A DNA stretch of 64,000 bases from contig JAHDLB010000004.1 of assembly GCA_018432315.1 (NCBI GenBank), positions 248,001 to 312,000 of the forward strand. Reading direction: 5' to 3'. The stretch comes from Anaerolineae bacterium (GTDB taxonomy: Bacteria; Chloroflexota; Anaerolineae; Aggregatilineales; Aggregatilineaceae). A program made the position numbers and the translations under genes. Below are positions 27,701 through 39,066 of this stretch, piece by piece. The notes under the pieces were generated by a model. That model had not been told where the DNA came from. It did not search any database and worked only from the letters and a program-made list of their open reading frames with translations. Each line of letters opens with the position of its first letter. Position 1 is the first letter of the stretch.

Positions 27701-30599
27701 GGTGACCGGGCAGGCGTCGGTGTGGTGGGGCCGCCCCAGCGACACGATCGACCTGATCGCGGACAAGGACAGCTACCGGAGCGGCGACACGGCTGAAGTG
27801 CTGGTCCCGGTGCCGTTCACGGGCATCTCCTACGTGATGATGACCGTCGAGCGGGCGGGCATCCAGCAGGTGGACGTGCTGCGCGTGGACGGCTCGACGC
27901 TGGTCTACGAGCTGCCGATCACCGAGGCGCACGTCCCGCGGGTGTACGTCACGGCCACGCTGATGAAGGGCACCGACGCCGAGAACCTCAACCCGGCCTA
28001 CCGGACCGGGACGCTGGCGCTCGACGTCGAGCCGGTCCACCAGCGCATCGACATCACGATCACCCCCTCGGCGGCGCTGGCCCAGCCGGGCGACACGGTG
28101 ACACTCGACATCAAGGCGGTCGACTCGCGCGGCGAGCCGGTCAGCGCCGAGGTGGGCGTCGCCGTGTCGGACCAGGCGATCCTCTCGCTGATGCCGCCCA
28201 ACAGCGTCCTGCCGGAGGGGGCGTTCTACGGCTACCAGCCGAATCACATCTACACGGGCGTGGCGCTGGAAGCGCTGCTCGACACGATGACCGACGAGCT
28301 GATCGAGCAGCAGGAGCGCATGGCCGCCGAAGCGCCGCAGGCCGCGCCCATGCCCACCATGACGGCGGCGTTTGGCATGGACGATGGCATGGTGGCGCAG
28401 GAAGCCGCCGCTGATGGGTTGGGCGGTGGGCCGGGTGAGGTCGAGGTGACGGTCCGCGAAGACTTCCAGCAGACGCCGCTGTGGGCGCCGCACGTCGTCA
28501 CCGACGCGACCGGGCAGGCGTCCGTCGCGGTGACGCTGCCCGACAACCTGACCACCTGGCACGTCGACGCGCGCGGCCTGACGGTCGATACGCGCGTGGG
28601 CGATGCCGCGCTGGACGTGGTGAGCACGCTGCCGCTGCTGGTTCGCCCGGTGGCGCCGCGCTTCTTCGTGGAGGGCGACCGCGTGACGCTGGCGAGCGTG
28701 ATCAACAACAACACCGGCGCGGCGCAGACGGTCGAGGCCACGCTGCGCGCCGAGGGCGTGACGCTCGAAACGGACGCGACCCAGACCGTCACCATCGACG
28801 CGGCGAGCCGCGCCCGCGTGGAGTGGGTGGCGAACGTGCAGGATGTGCCGTTCGTCGACCTGACCTTCGTCGCCATCGGCGCGGACGGCTACCAGGATGC
28901 CAGCAAGCCCACCCTCGCCACCGGGCCGGACGGCACGATCCCGGTCTATCGCTACACCGCGCCGGACACGGTCGGGACGGGCGGCGTCCTGCGCGAGGCC
29001 GGATCGCGCAGCGAGGCGATCAGCCTGCCGCCGCGCCTGGACGTGGACCAGGGCGACCTGACGATCAAGGTCGATCCGTCGCTGGCGGCGACGGCGGTCG
29101 ACGCGCTGGACTACCTGAAGAACTACCCGCACCAGTGCATCGAGCAGACCATCAGCCGCTTCCTGCCCAACGTGATGACCTACCGCGCGCTGGCCGACCT
29201 GGGCCTGGACGATCCCGACCTGGAAGCCAGCCTGACGGCGGTGCTCGGCGAGGCGCTGGTCAAGCTCGCCCACGAGCAGAATCCGGACGGCGGCTGGGGC
29301 TGGTTCAGCCGGATGGAGAGCAACCCCTACATCACCGCCTACGCCGCGCTGGGGTTGGTGGAAGCCCGCGACGCCGGTTTCGACGTCGACCAGGGCATGA
29401 TCGACCGGGCGCTGAACTTCGTGCGGAGCCGGGTGGCGCGGCCCACCATCGACACGCCGGCCTGGGAGCTGAACCGGCTGGGGTTCTATCTGTACGTCTT
29501 CGCCCGCGCCGGCCAGGTCCAGGCGCCCGATCTGGCCCTGCTGCTCGATCACCGGCTGGAGATGGACTACTGGGCGCTGTCGTTCCTGCTGATGGCCTAC
29601 CACGAGTTCGACCCGGCGGACCCGGCGATCCCGTCGCTGGTGAGCGACCTGCAAAGCGGCGCGATCCTCTCGGCCACCGGCGCTCACTGGGAAGAGGACA
29701 CGGTCGACTGGTGGAACTGGAGCAGCGACACGCGCACCACGGCGATGGCGCTCTCTGCGCTGACGCGCGTCCAGCCCGATCACGACCTGCTGCCCAACAT
29801 CGTCCGCTGGCTGATGGTGGCCCGCCAGGGCGATCACTGGGTCACCACCCAGGAAACGGCCTGGGCCGTGATGGCGCTCACCGACTGGATGAAGGCCAGC
29901 GGCGAGCTGCAAGGCGACTACGACTACGCCGTGACGCTCAACGGCGAGGCGCTCAGCGAGGGGACCGTCACGCCGGAGACGGTGCGCCAGGGTGCAACCC
30001 TGCGCGTCCAGGTGGCGGACCTGCTGCGCGACGAGGCCAACCGCCTGACGTTCGTGCGCGGCGAGGGCGAGGGCGTGCTGTACTACACCGCGCACCTCAA
30101 CGCGCGGCTGTGGGCGTCCGAGGCGAAGCCGATCAGCCGGGGCCTGACCGTGACGCGCGACTACTTCCTCGCAGGCGACCCGGAGACGCCGGTCACCGAG
30201 GCGACGATGGGCGACGTGATCGACGTGCGCGTGACGATCACGCTGCCGCAGGAAATCTACTACTTCGTGCTCGAAGACCCGATCCCCGCCGGGACGGAGC
30301 CGGTCGACACCTCGCTGCTGACGACCAGCCAGACGAACGAGGCGCCGGTCATCCGCCCGGATCGCGATCCGCGCTGGTACTGGGGCTGGTGGCTGTTCGA
30401 CCACACCGAGATGCGCGACGAGCAGGTCAACCTGTACGCCGATTACCTGCCGCGCGGCACGTACGTCTACACCTACCAGATCCGCGCCACCGTGCCGGGC
30501 GAGTTCCAGACCATGCCCAGCCACGGTTACGCGTTCTACTTCCCCGAAGTGTTCGGTCGGGGCGCGGGGACGCTGTTCACCGTCGCGCCCGGCGAGTAG
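24702..30599 (+). CDS. Secreted alpha-2-macroglobulin family protein with intact thioester
   Basis: A 1965-residue protein. The Sec signal peptide ends at VLAQDD with no lipobox. Four SbsA-type Ig-like domains come first (for example DTPVEVTFDQAMDPASVEAA and EAPVKVQFSQPMDRPS). MG domains follow (VYTDRPIYRPGETVYFRG), then the A2M central block (PLWAPHVVTDATGQA, LPDNLTTWHVDARG). The thioester motif is CIEQ, Cys1479 to Gln1482, followed by the alpha/alpha thioester domain (NPDGGWGWFSRMESNPYITA). Bacterial A2Ms trap proteases covalently. The usual partner, penicillin-binding protein 1C, is not adjacent. GTG start with AGGGAG upstream; a strong terminator follows. Confidence 0.95.
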   Translation: MNLLKILTFRSAALGLGAALLVLAGSVLAQDDQGRFPPNAIDVWPYPGEEVALDTPVEVTFDQAMDPASVEAAWQIDPPAAGQFTWRDARTLAFLPDEGWARATRYTATIGTGAASADGVALEAPFEFIVQTAGYLEVAAVIPAPDAEGVQADATITVSFDRPVVPLVSTGQLDTLPDPLVFDPPIDGAGEWINTSIYQFTPAEPLSGGTTFVASVPAGLTDVTGSVLEETYSWRFTTLAPEILSITPYQGQTGVLLEAPVKVQFSQPMDRPSTEAAFMLLYGGERVPGDFEWSADGRGLTFQPADLLRIEALYSISIAPTARSAEGDATLEEGVTYTFNTVPYPGIERTSPANGERDAHPGGGVTFTFKSPMDTETFAGKAEIVEPPGVEWEPVVHDNRSFTLSFATQPETTYIILFHRGAKDLYSNAIETDYTLSFRTRALEPWAMLPSRENFMITNAYREDTRIAMSVQAKPVVGFTLYHIAPQDAGMVMRRYYGEDTSSVLRRSERLREWSQQLDAGPVLSGVDEVLLASEQGGQLAPGIYFLQARVPGWNDPQALTLGVVTANLTVKRAPGEVLIWATDLQSAEPLAGLPVTLYRYDGTAIASGQTDADGIYRASLASPDDVDEFLYAIAQGETAYGAWFSWGGSSPSDVAGYVYTDRPIYRPGETVYFRGAVRDRDDMTYTLPRAEQVHVTIEANWGERVLFDEDLPLTEFGTFSGALDLADDAPIGTGSIAVRYRYGYDAQVQFSIAEFRVPEYKVEVTPDYPAITQGDPVKAVIASSYYFGGPVSGADLSWSAIGESAYFNYAGPGRYTFSDETQSHFSYVDLGAGNAVTDADGQVIVTLDNTRAPSTRPMTIALEGTVVDESGQYIAGRTSILAHPADVYVGLRTDRYFGRENVPVTLDLIAVTPGSEPLAGQAIELDVVEIRWERIPIEGEFGRYEWKQTEIEVESSRIVTGDDGTAQATFTPPQAGIYRVRALSRDGRERANAATLRFWVTGQASVWWGRPSDTIDLIADKDSYRSGDTAEVLVPVPFTGISYVMMTVERAGIQQVDVLRVDGSTLVYELPITEAHVPRVYVTATLMKGTDAENLNPAYRTGTLALDVEPVHQRIDITITPSAALAQPGDTVTLDIKAVDSRGEPVSAEVGVAVSDQAILSLMPPNSVLPEGAFYGYQPNHIYTGVALEALLDTMTDELIEQQERMAAEAPQAAPMPTMTAAFGMDDGMVAQEAAADGLGGGPGEVEVTVREDFQQTPLWAPHVVTDATGQASVAVTLPDNLTTWHVDARGLTVDTRVGDAALDVVSTLPLLVRPVAPRFFVEGDRVTLASVINNNTGAAQTVEATLRAEGVTLETDATQTVTIDAASRARVEWVANVQDVPFVDLTFVAIGADGYQDASKPTLATGPDGTIPVYRYTAPDTVGTGGVLREAGSRSEAISLPPRLDVDQGDLTIKVDPSLAATAVDALDYLKNYPHQCIEQTISRFLPNVMTYRALADLGLDDPDLEASLTAVLGEALVKLAHEQNPDGGWGWFSRMESNPYITAYAALGLVEARDAGFDVDQGMIDRALNFVRSRVARPTIDTPAWELNRLGFYLYVFARAGQVQAPDLALLLDHRLEMDYWALSFLLMAYHEFDPADPAIPSLVSDLQSGAILSATGAHWEEDTVDWWNWSSDTRTTAMALSALTRVQPDHDLLPNIVRWLMVARQGDHWVTTQETAWAVMALTDWMKASGELQGDYDYAVTLNGEALSEGTVTPETVRQGATLRVQVADLLRDEANRLTFVRGEGEGVLYYTAHLNARLWASEAKPISRGLTVTRDYFLAGDPETPVTEATMGDVIDVRVTITLPQEIYYFVLEDPIPAGTEPVDTSLLTTSQTNEAPVIRPDRDPRWYWGWWLFDHTEMRDEQVNLYADYLPRGTYVYTYQIRATVPGEFQTMPSHGYAFYFPEVFGRGAGTLFTVAPGE

Positions 30600-30623
30600 C
30601 GTTCGCGTTCGGGACCGTATCAG

Positions 30624-30668
30624 CCGCCCGCAGGTTGCGTCTCTGCCTGCGGGCGGTTCTGAAGGTTT
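30624..30668 (+). terminator. Terminator of the macroglobulin gene
   Basis: A perfect 11-bp stem, CCGCCCGCAGG (30624-30634) with CCTGCGGGCGG (30646-30656), begins 25 bases after the stop and is followed by a T-containing tail (TTCTGAAGGTTTT). Confidence 0.8.
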
Positions 30669-30711
30669 TGTGAATTTCGTCTAAGGTTAGTGTTCGGTTA
30701 AAGAGGTGTGG

Positions 30712-30717
30712 TACAAT
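30712..30717 (+). promoter_or_regulatory. Candidate -10 box for the receiver gene
   Basis: TACAAT at 30712-30717 lies about 63 bases before the ATG and after the preceding terminator. No convincing -35 is seen. Confidence 0.35.
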
Positions 30718-30780
30718 CCACCCCTGTAGGGTTGTGGTGGTGAGAGCAGTTTCTTTGGACGATGGGGGTGTGTGCCGCCG

Positions 30781-31137
30781 ATGAACATCGTTTACGTTGA
30801 AGACGATCCGGCCAACATTTTGCTGTTGGAACGGGTGACCTATTCGACCGGGGACGCGTTGCTCACGTTTCAGGATGCCGAGAGCGCCCTGGAGAGCGGC
30901 GCGATTGGGGATGCCGACCTGCTGCTGGTGGACATTCACCTGCCCGGCGCGCTCAACGGCCTGGACATGACCGAGGTGCTGCGCGATCACGGCGTCGATG
31001 TGCCGGTGGTCATGCTCACGGCCTACGACCTGCCCGACTACGTCCAGCGCACGCGCGCGCTCGGCGGCGACCAGTACCTGGTCAAGCCGGTCAGCGTGTC
31101 GGACCTGATGAACCTGCTCAACGGGTACCGGATGTAA
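30781..31137 (+). CDS. Stand-alone response-regulator receiver protein
   Basis: A 118-residue CheY-like receiver with no output domain. The acidic pocket is Glu7, Asp8, Asp9 (VYVEDDP). The phosphoacceptor is Asp51 (LLLVDIHLPG), with Thr80 (VVMLTAYD) and Lys102 (LVKPVS). All catalytic residues are present, so phosphotransfer is expected. No histidine kinase is nearby. ATG 30781 (MNIVYVEDD) is preferred to GTG 30772 because the beta-1 strand begins there. Confidence 0.92.
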   Translation: MNIVYVEDDPANILLLERVTYSTGDALLTFQDAESALESGAIGDADLLLVDIHLPGALNGLDMTEVLRDHGVDVPVVMLTAYDLPDYVQRTRALGGDQYLVKPVSVSDLMNLLNGYRM

Positions 31138-31190
31138 CCGGCTCGCGAACGGCGCGGGCGAGCGCGGGCTGCCCGCAGCGACATCGTAAC

Positions 31191-31226
31191 AAAAAAACCG
31201 GGGCGTGTCTGTGCGACGCGCCCCGG
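31191..31226 (-). terminator. Rho-independent terminator of nifJ
   Basis: On the minus strand a 12-bp stem (31226-31215 with 31209-31198, one G-U pair, loop of five) is followed directly by seven T residues (A-run 31191-31197 on the plus strand). It is one of the strongest terminators in the window and lies 30 bases after the nifJ stop. Confidence 0.9.
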
Positions 31227-31255
31227 CTGATTCTAGCGAGCGTATGGCTCGGCGA

Positions 31256-34834
<3,579 letters not shown>

Positions 34835-34894
34835 TATGCCTCCTATTTCCTCACGTAACACGACCACAAGCCTGCACAAAAGGAATAGGAGCTT

Positions 34895-34908
34895 GTGATC
34901 ACGATCAC
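34895..34908 (-). promoter_or_regulatory. CRP/FNR-family-like operator upstream of nifJ
   Basis: GTGAT-CACG-ATCAC is a perfect 5-4-5 palindrome 61 bases upstream of the nifJ start. It resembles CRP (TGTGA-N6-TCACA) and FNR (TTGAT-N4-ATCAA) sites. Regulation of an oxygen-sensitive enzyme by such a factor is plausible but inferred. Confidence 0.5.
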
Positions 34909-34994
34909 GTTCCAGAAGTTTATGCACGTTTCGTTGAGTGTTCGCCACCAGTCTAGTCCCTTTGGAGTGGGCTCAACAGTGTGAAATGTCGCAA

Positions 34995-35000
34995 TATAAT
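34995..35000 (+). promoter_or_regulatory. Candidate -10 box for the HAD-sortase operon
   Basis: A perfect TATAAT (34995-35000) lies 62 bases before the HAD ATG. No good -35 is visible at normal spacing. Confidence 0.35.
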
Positions 35001-35061
35001 AGATGAGTGTCACTTTTGCGGTCGGGCTGGGCGGGATACCGTATCTGCAAGGAAGGTGTTG

Positions 35062-35772
35062 ATGGGCGTCGAGTGGCTTGTCCTGTTCGATATCGATGGT
35101 ACGCTGCTGCATTCGGGCGGATGCGGGCGCGCCGCGACGCGCCTGGCCCTGCAGGAGGTCTTCGGCACGACCGGCGTGCTGGACGAGGTGAGCTTTGCCG
35201 GGACGACCGACTGGCAGGTGCTGCTCGAAGCGCTGGTGCCAGCCGGGTTTTTCGCCGAGGACATCCGGCGTGATCTGGACCGCTACGAGCGCGCCGTCGC
35301 CGGGCACCTCGCCCGGATCATCGACGAGTTCCCGATCCGGCCCTGCGCGGGTGCGCCGGACATCGTGGGGGCCCTGCGCGACGATCCCGCCGTGCTGCTT
35401 GGTCTGGTGACGGGCAACGTGCAGTCGCTGGTGGCGATCAAGCTGCGCGCCGCCGGGTACGACCCGCGCGACTTCAGGATCGGCGCGTTCGGCTCGGAGG
35501 GCTGGACGCGGCCCATGCTGCCGCCGCTGGCGCTCGACCGGGCCCGCCGGTTGGCCGGGCTGGACTTCGCGCCGGAGCGCGTCGTGATCATCGGCGACAC
35601 GCCGGGCGATATCGAGTGCGCGGACAGCATCGGGGCGCGGACCATCGCCGTGGCGACCGGCCCGTTCTCCATCGAGCAGTTGGCCGCCCACCGCCCCGAC
35701 CACGTCTTCGCGGACATGGCGAACCGGGACGCCGTCCTGAGCGCGATCTTCGCCAATGGGCACGCCCGCTAA
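35062..35772 (+). CDS. HAD-superfamily hydrolase (phosphoglycolate phosphatase-like)
   Basis: A 236-residue HAD phosphatase. Motif I is LFDIDGTLLHSG (nucleophile Asp and acid/base Asp), followed by a helical cap. Motif II is LVTGN, the motif III Lys is not obvious in this register, and motif IV is VVIIGDTPGDIECADS. Phosphoglycolate or beta-phosphoglucomutase-like activity is typical of this subgroup, but the substrate cannot be assigned. AAGGAAGG precedes ATG 35062. Its last 17 bases overlap the sortase gene start, so the pair is coupled. Confidence 0.88.
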   Translation: MGVEWLVLFDIDGTLLHSGGCGRAATRLALQEVFGTTGVLDEVSFAGTTDWQVLLEALVPAGFFAEDIRRDLDRYERAVAGHLARIIDEFPIRPCAGAPDIVGALRDDPAVLLGLVTGNVQSLVAIKLRAAGYDPRDFRIGAFGSEGWTRPMLPPLALDRARRLAGLDFAPERVVIIGDTPGDIECADSIGARTIAVATGPFSIEQLAAHRPDHVFADMANRDAVLSAIFANGHAR

Positions 35773-36712
35773 CCGCTTCCGGCGGACCGCGATCCTGGGG
35801 GTCCTGATCGGCGCGTTTGGCCTGCTGTGCCTGGGGGGTGGGCTGGCGCTGCTGGCGTGGCGGCTGCTCGCGCCGGAGGAGGCCGTGCTGCTGCCGCCGG
35901 GCGTGGTCATCACGCCGGAGGACACGCCGACGCCCGGCGTGTTGGGGCGCCCGCTGCCCGCCCCGCCGCTGCCGCCCGATCCCGCCCAGGTGGTGATCCT
36001 GCCGGAGAGCGAACTGCCCACGCCGACCGCGACCGGTACCCTGCCGCGCCCCTCGCCGTCGCCGCCTCCTAGCGACACGGCGGCGCCCTCGCCGTCCCGA
36101 ACGCCCACCGCCTCCCCGACGCGCACGCCGGCCCCGGCCCGGACGCGCGCCGCGCCCACGCTGGCCCCGTCGCTGACGGCTACTTCCGTGCCCACCGGGA
36201 CGCCTTCCCCCACTTCCACCGTGCCGCCGCCCGCCATCCCGGACCGGATCCTGATCGACGCCATCGGCTTGAACGCGCCGGTGGTCCCGGTCGGGCAGTC
36301 CGCGGTCCGGCTGGAGGGCGAGGTCTACAGCCAGTGGGACGTGCCGGACGTCTTCGCGGCGGGCTGGCACCAGAACTCCGCCCCGCTGGGCCAGCCGGGC
36401 AACACCGTGATCAACGGGCACCACAACATTCACGGCGAGGTCTTCCGCTACCTGGTGGCGCTGGAGCCAGGCGACGTGATCGCGCTGGAGGCGGCGGGGC
36501 AGCGCTACTATTACCTGGTGGCCCAGACGATGACGCTGGCCGAGCAGGGCCAGCCGCTAGACATGCGCCGCGAGAATGCGCGGTGGATATTGCCGACCGG
36601 TGACGAACGTGTTACGCTCATTACATGCTGGCCGTACAGCGCCAACACCCACCGGCTGGTGGTGATCGCCCAGCCCGTCTGGGCGTTGGGGCTGCCGGCT
36701 GAGCTGCCATGA
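35756..36712 (+). CDS. Sortase-family transpeptidase with Pro/Ser/Thr-rich stalk
   Basis: A 318-residue membrane-anchored sortase. One N-terminal transmembrane helix (ILGVLIGAFGLLCLGGGLAL) is followed by a long Pro/Thr/Ser-rich linker (about residues 55-160) and the sortase domain. The catalytic triad is His222 (INGHHN), Cys291 (TLITCWPYS) and Arg300 (ANTHRLVV). Sortases attach secreted proteins to the cell surface or to each other; no LPxTG-like substrate is obvious in the window. ATG 35756 lies within the end of the HAD gene. The stalk resembles the low-complexity tails of the DUF5667 protein. Confidence 0.9.
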   Translation: MGTPANRFRRTAILGVLIGAFGLLCLGGGLALLAWRLLAPEEAVLLPPGVVITPEDTPTPGVLGRPLPAPPLPPDPAQVVILPESELPTPTATGTLPRPSPSPPPSDTAAPSPSRTPTASPTRTPAPARTRAAPTLAPSLTATSVPTGTPSPTSTVPPPAIPDRILIDAIGLNAPVVPVGQSAVRLEGEVYSQWDVPDVFAAGWHQNSAPLGQPGNTVINGHHNIHGEVFRYLVALEPGDVIALEAAGQRYYYLVAQTMTLAEQGQPLDMRRENARWILPTGDERVTLITCWPYSANTHRLVVIAQPVWALGLPAELP

Positions 36713-36736
36713 CGGTTATACAGGGTAGACAACAAC

Positions 36737-37291
36737 ATGATCCAATTTCTCGCGGTTTTGGCTGCGCCCTTCCTCAACCTGCCCGTGATCCGCCGCATCC
36801 GGCGCAATCACGGCCTGGAGCACGCGACGATCCACATGTTGAGTCGCAAGCAGAAAAACCTCAACATCGCGGGCCGTTCGACCAACACCGGCTTCTACCT
36901 GTACGGCAACGTGCCGACCGCCGAGGTCGAGGCTGCCGCCCAGGAGGCGCTGCACCGCATGCGCCACGGCGAGCAGGGGCTGGCGATCCATCCCAACTGT
37001 GGGACGGGCCTGGTGACGGCGGGCGTGCTGACCAGCATCACCGCGCTGGCGGGCACAGCGGGCATGAAACAGAGTCTGGCCGACCGGCTCTCGCGCCTGC
37101 CGACGATCGTGCTGCTCTCGACCTTCTCGCTGATTCTCTCCCAGCCGCTGGGGCTGGCGCTCCAGCAGCATTTCACCACGCTGGGCGATCCGGGCCAACT
37201 GGAGATCGTGTCGATCAACCGCTACGAATTCCCGATCCCGTTGGCCGGCCAGCGCCTGACCGTGCATTTCGTGCGCACCACGCGCGGCTAG
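36737..37291 (+). CDS. DUF6391-type membrane protein
   Basis: A 184-residue protein whose N-terminal signature RRIRRNHGLEHATIHMLSRK resembles the DUF6391 family, which has a conserved HxLEHATI motif. There are small hydrophobic segments (LVTAGVLTSITALAGTAGM and TIVLLSTFSLILSQPLGLAL). The function of this family is unknown to me. It follows the sortase gene after 24 bases and precedes holA by 15 bases, so the genes from HAD to holA look like one operon. Confidence 0.65.
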   Translation: MIQFLAVLAAPFLNLPVIRRIRRNHGLEHATIHMLSRKQKNLNIAGRSTNTGFYLYGNVPTAEVEAAAQEALHRMRHGEQGLAIHPNCGTGLVTAGVLTSITALAGTAGMKQSLADRLSRLPTIVLLSTFSLILSQPLGLALQQHFTTLGDPGQLEIVSINRYEFPIPLAGQRLTVHFVRTTRG

Positions 37292-37306
37292 GCTCCCGCA
37301 GGCGCC

Positions 37307-38296
37307 ATGAGCAAACGCGCTCCTACCTTTTACGTCCTGCACGGGCCGGACAACTTTAGCTGCCGGGCGCAGATTCACACCATGCGCGACCAGATGGGCG
37401 ATCCGTCGCTGGCCGAGTTGAACACGACCGTGCTGGATGGCAAGACCGCTACCACCGCCGACGTGCTCTCCTCGGCGGGCGCTATGCCGTTCCTGGGCGA
37501 CAAGCGGCTGGTGATCGTCGAGGGGATGCTGTCATGGCTGGGACGCAAGGGCGCGGGCAAGGCGGGCAAAGCCCAGTTGGACGCGCTGGTCGAGGGGCTG
37601 AGCCGGCTTCCGCCGCACGCGCGCGTCGTGTTCGTCGAGAGCGAGGCCCTCTCCGAGCGCAACCCGGTGCTCAAGCTGGCGAAGACCGATCCGGGCGGGT
37701 ATCACAAGCTGTTCGACCCGCCGCGCGACGCCACGCGCTGGATCGAGGCCCAGGCCCGGCAGGAGTACGACACCGAGATCGAGCCGCGCGCCGCCGCCGC
37801 GCTGGCCGCGCTGATCGAAAAGGACCTGCGCGCCGCTGACAGCGAGCTGGCGAAGCTGGCCGCGTACGTCGATGGCGAGCGCCCGATCAGTGAGGCGGAC
37901 GTCGCGCTGCTGACGCCTTACGTGGCCGAGGCCGACGTGTTCGAGATGGTCGACGCGTTGGGGCGGCGCGACGGCGCGGCGGCGGCCCGCCTGCTGCATC
38001 GCCTGCTGGATGACGACGACCCGCTGCGCCTGTTCGGGATGATCGTCCGGCAGTTCCGGCTGTTGATCCTGGCCCGCGAATACCTCAACGAGGGCGGCGC
38101 CCCCGGCCAGATGGGCGCGGCGATTGGCGTGCATCCCTACGTGGCGGAAAAACTGACGCGCCAGGTGCGGGCCTTCACGCTCGACCAGTTGGAGATGATC
38201 TACCACTTCCTGCTCGAAACAGACGCCGGCATCAAGACCGGCAAGGTGGGCGACGTGCTGGCGCTCGACCTGCTGGTGGCCGGGATCGCGTCCTAG
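37307..38296 (+). CDS. holA: DNA polymerase III subunit delta
   Basis: Clamp-loader delta subunit, 329 residues, which opens the sliding clamp within the gamma/tau complex. The family pattern is clear: an N-terminal FYVLHGPDNFSCRAQIHTM, the strand MPFLGDKRLVIVEG and the C-terminal collar helices (LLDDDDPLRLFGMIVRQFRL, HPYVAEKLTRQVRAF, LLETDAGIKTGK). As usual for delta it lacks a functional Walker A motif. It is the last gene of the HAD-sortase-DUF6391 run and is followed by an intrinsic terminator. Confidence 0.93.
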   Translation: MSKRAPTFYVLHGPDNFSCRAQIHTMRDQMGDPSLAELNTTVLDGKTATTADVLSSAGAMPFLGDKRLVIVEGMLSWLGRKGAGKAGKAQLDALVEGLSRLPPHARVVFVESEALSERNPVLKLAKTDPGGYHKLFDPPRDATRWIEAQARQEYDTEIEPRAAAALAALIEKDLRAADSELAKLAAYVDGERPISEADVALLTPYVAEADVFEMVDALGRRDGAAAARLLHRLLDDDDPLRLFGMIVRQFRLLILAREYLNEGGAPGQMGAAIGVHPYVAEKLTRQVRAFTLDQLEMIYHFLLETDAGIKTGKVGDVLALDLLVAGIAS

Positions 38297-38327
38297 CCAG
38301 TCCCCCATTTTTTAGGCTGTTCGCCTC

Positions 38328-38354
38328 GCGGCTGGAACAACTCAGCCGCTTTTT
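38328..38354 (+). terminator. Rho-independent terminator of holA
   Basis: GCGGCTG (38328-38334) pairs with CAGCCGC (38343-38349) and is followed by TTTTT (38350-38354), 32 bases after the stop. Confidence 0.8.
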
Positions 38355-38428
38355 GCGTATAGGATGATATATCGTTGATGCGGCAGGGAACCGGGGATGT
38401 GCCGTTGAGCAGGTAAACAGGTGTTACG

Positions 38429-38815
38429 ATGGTCATGCAGTTAATTCAATCCAATCCGCAGCGCGTGCAGATCGTCGAGGTGTTGGGGCGGATCGATAAC
38501 CACACCGTCGGCGAGCTGGTGACGCTGCTCGATCAAGCGATTGCCGAAGGGCAAAACCAGTTGGTGCTCGACATGAGCGGCGTGCAGTATATGAACAGCG
38601 CCGGCCTGCGCGAGCTGGTGCGCGTCTACGAACAGGTGTCGAACTCCGGCGGGATGGTGCACATCGCCAACCCGTCACCCCAGATACAGAAGCTGCTGGA
38701 GCTGGTCGGGCTGGACACGGTCTTCCAGATTCACATCGACCAGTTGTGGAGCATGGCCCGCCTGACCCACCACGGGCTGCCGGTGCGCCGCCACCAGGTG
38801 TGTATCTTCGCCTGA
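38429..38815 (+). CDS. STAS-domain anti-sigma factor antagonist
   Basis: A 128-residue SpoIIAA-like protein. The phosphorylation loop is LVLDMSGVQYMNSAGLREL; Ser57 after Asn56 is the expected target of a GHKL serine kinase. It has a short C-terminal extension (THHGLPVRRHQVCIFA) beyond the usual STAS fold. Dephosphorylated antagonists bind anti-sigma kinases and release sigma factors, but no kinase or sigma gene is adjacent. ATG 38429 and ATG 38435 are both possible. Confidence 0.88.
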   Translation: MVMQLIQSNPQRVQIVEVLGRIDNHTVGELVTLLDQAIAEGQNQLVLDMSGVQYMNSAGLRELVRVYEQVSNSGGMVHIANPSPQIQKLLELVGLDTVFQIHIDQLWSMARLTHHGLPVRRHQVCIFA

Positions 38816-38837
38816 GCCGCGCCCTTCGATTCTCCCG

Positions 38838-38951
38838 CTACGGCAACTGAGACAGCGCCTCCAGCCGCCCCGGATCGTCTTCGGCGCGCCACACGGGGCC
38901 ATGCCCCATGCAGATGATCGCGGGGGCGAGGGGCTGGGGTTGCTCTGTCAT
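38838..38951 (-). pseudogene. Possible remnant of a metallo-beta-lactamase-fold gene
   Basis: A 37-codon frame ends at 38838 and encodes a peptide containing AIICMGHGPVWRAEDDPGRL and EALSQLP. It resembles the C-terminal end of MBL-fold hydrolases, where a GHGP strand-turn is followed by a helix. No upstream part of such a gene exists, because the kbl-type gene and its leader occupy that side. It could equally be a chance frame. Confidence 0.3.
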
Positions 38952-39066
38952 GGCATCTGTCCTTGTGTGCTAGAATAGGGAACGAATGGGGCGGGCTGCG
39001 CTGCACGTGAGGCGACGCAGGCGCCCATACTTGATATTACTGCAAAAAATCATAAGGAGTCTGTGT

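Noticed and set aside
26028-30524. A 1498-codon open frame antisense to the macroglobulin gene
   Set aside because: It mirrors the codon structure of the real gene. In high-GC DNA the opposite frame rarely meets stops. The translation is Arg/His/Gly-rich with no domain, and the plus-strand protein has clear motifs throughout.
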